Positions 6,246 through 7,024 of a stretch of 7,024 nucleotides of DNA are shown here, piece by piece. The notes under the pieces are model-generated. The model saw only the letters and a list, made by a program, of their open reading frames with translations, did no database searches and was not told where the DNA came from. Positions within the stretch are counted from its first letter, which is position 1. Every line of letters begins with the position of its first letter. The stretch is from the NCBI GenBank assembly GCA_018664265.1, contig JABJOR010000489.1, positions 1 through 7,024 on the forward strand, given 5' to 3'. Source of the DNA: Rhodospirillales bacterium (GTDB lineage: Bacteria > Pseudomonadota > Alphaproteobacteria > Rhodospirillales > Casp-alpha2). The position numbers and the translations under genes were made by a program.

Positions 6246-7024
6246 ATGAACGAGCAAAGCGACCCTCAACAGCCTAATATCGTTATTGTCATGGCCGATC
6301 AACTTAACGCGCAATCCGTTGGGGCTTATGGGAACCTTGTCGTTCAGACGCCTTATATGGATGCATTGGCTGAAAACGGCGTATTGTTTGAAAACGCTTA
6401 TTGTAACAGCCCGTTATGTGCACCATCGCGATTTTCCATGATGTCGGGGCAGCTTCCCTCACGCATTGGAGCTTATGATAATGCTGCAGAATTTCCGTCC
6501 CGCATTCCGACCTTTGCCCATTACCTGCGCGACATGGGGTATCAAACATGTCTGTCGGGCAAAATGCACTTTATCGGCCCGGACCAATTGCATGGCTTTG
6601 AAGAGCGCCTGACAACGGACATTTACCCGGCAGACTTTGGTTGGACACCAGACTGGACAGCCGAAAACCAACGTGTGGATTGGTGGTGCCACAATCTGTC
6701 CAGCGTTACCCAAGCAGGCATTGCGGAAACCACGAACCAGCTCGAATTTGATGATGAAGTCGGCTATCAAGCTGTTCGCAAGATTTATGATCTGGCCCGT
6801 GGTAATGACGCACGACCATTTATGTTGATGGCAAGCTTTACCCACCCCCATGATCCCTATGCAACACGCAAGAGTTATTGGGATCGCTACGACCACGGGG
6901 CAATTGACCTGCTACCAACCCTGATTGATTTGGCAACACCAGAAGGCGTTAGCATTCCAGAATTTGCAGACCACGTTGATGGCCGCTCTCTTGTGCCACT
7001 TATGACAGGCGAGGCAATTGAGGA
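6246..7024 (+). CDS. betC: Choline-sulfatase-like protein, internally deleted and cut by window end
   Basis: Formylglycine-type sulfatase of the alkaline phosphatase superfamily; BetC hydrolyses choline-O-sulfate to choline and sulfate. The 259 visible residues match BetC well: metal-binding Asp18 in VMADQLN; Cys58 in LCAPSR, the residue matured to formylglycine; SGQLPSR (67-73); GKMHFIGPDQLHGFEERLTT (105-124, Lys106 and His108 catalytic); and FTHPHDPY (198-205). Right after YWDRYDHGAID (211-221) the sequence jumps to LLPTLIDLA and DGRSLVPL, which in BetC lie about 120-130 residues further on. The missing part carries the SDHGD-type Asp-His metal ligands and the following Lys, so this product should be inactive as a sulfatase. 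The frame is kept. GGGAG (6234-6238) seven bases upstream supports the start. The 35-base gap implies co-transcription with the oxygenase. Confidence 0.85.
   Translation, partial: MNEQSDPQQPNIVIVMADQLNAQSVGAYGNLVVQTPYMDALAENGVLFENAYCNSPLCAPSRFSMMSGQLPSRIGAYDNAAEFPSRIPTFAHYLRDMGYQTCLSGKMHFIGPDQLHGFEERLTTDIYPADFGWTPDWTAENQRVDWWCHNLSSVTQAGIAETTNQLEFDDEVGYQAVRKIYDLARGNDARPFMLMASFTHPHDPYATRKSYWDRYDHGAIDLLPTLIDLATPEGVSIPEFADHVDGRSLVPLMTGEAIE
6891..6911 (+). other. Deletion junction inside the sulfatase gene
   Basis: The codons for DHGAIDL (216-222) join the 'YWDxY' helix of BetC-type sulfatases directly to the late 'DLLPTLxDLA' segment. An Ile-Asp-Leu-like word is plausible on both sides of the original gap (for example 'AIDxP' before and 'LIDLLPT' after), so a short repeat such as ATTGAC could have mediated the loss. 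The exact breakpoint cannot be fixed without an intact relative. Confidence 0.6.

Noticed and set aside
6459..6896. 145-codon minus-strand open frame across the sulfatase.
   Set aside because: Antisense shadow of a strongly BetC-like reading frame on the plus strand; Cys/Ile-rich content without any domain.

Overview
The window is probably from a marine-type alphaproteobacterium. The support is inferential: moderate GC, Shine-Dalgarno-led genes, a BetC-type choline-sulfatase, a BesD/ArpA-like 2-oxoglutarate oxygenase and a 668-residue CocE/NonD hydrolase with a long C-terminal extension. No rRNA, tRNA, CRISPR array or origin was seen. Taxonomy is a guess from gene content, not a measurement.

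Layout: (a) 1-140 is the right-hand end of an insertion sequence. It holds the last 27 codons of an IS481-like transposase and then a terminal inverted-repeat-like end that appears to run into the 3' end of the next gene. (b) 136-2142, minus strand: CocE/NonD-family serine hydrolase. (c) 2143-2236: 94-base divergent promoter region. (d) 2237-3664, plus: class III PLP aminotransferase. (e) 3790-4137, plus: single-domain PilZ protein, preceded by a hairpin containing its only G-rich ribosome-binding-like sequence. (f) 4138-4317: 180-base gap with a protein-like tail on the minus strand that may be the remnant of a lost gene. (g) 4318-5229, plus: homocysteine S-methyltransferase family protein. 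(h) 5332-6210, plus: HxD-type Fe(II)/2-oxoglutarate oxygenase. (i) 6246 to the window end, plus: choline-sulfatase (BetC-like) that is cut by the window and also lacks, in frame, the middle of the protein.

The genes plausibly deal with methylated or quaternary-amine osmolytes. A choline-sulfatase would release choline, and a homocysteine methyltransferase could receive a methyl group from a betaine-type donor. The oxygenase (35 bases upstream of the sulfatase), aminotransferase and acyl/amide hydrolase could process the carbon skeleton. This pathway is inference. The strongest direct observations are the IS end that seems to supply the hydrolase stop codon, and the in-frame loss of the second metal-binding part of the sulfatase.
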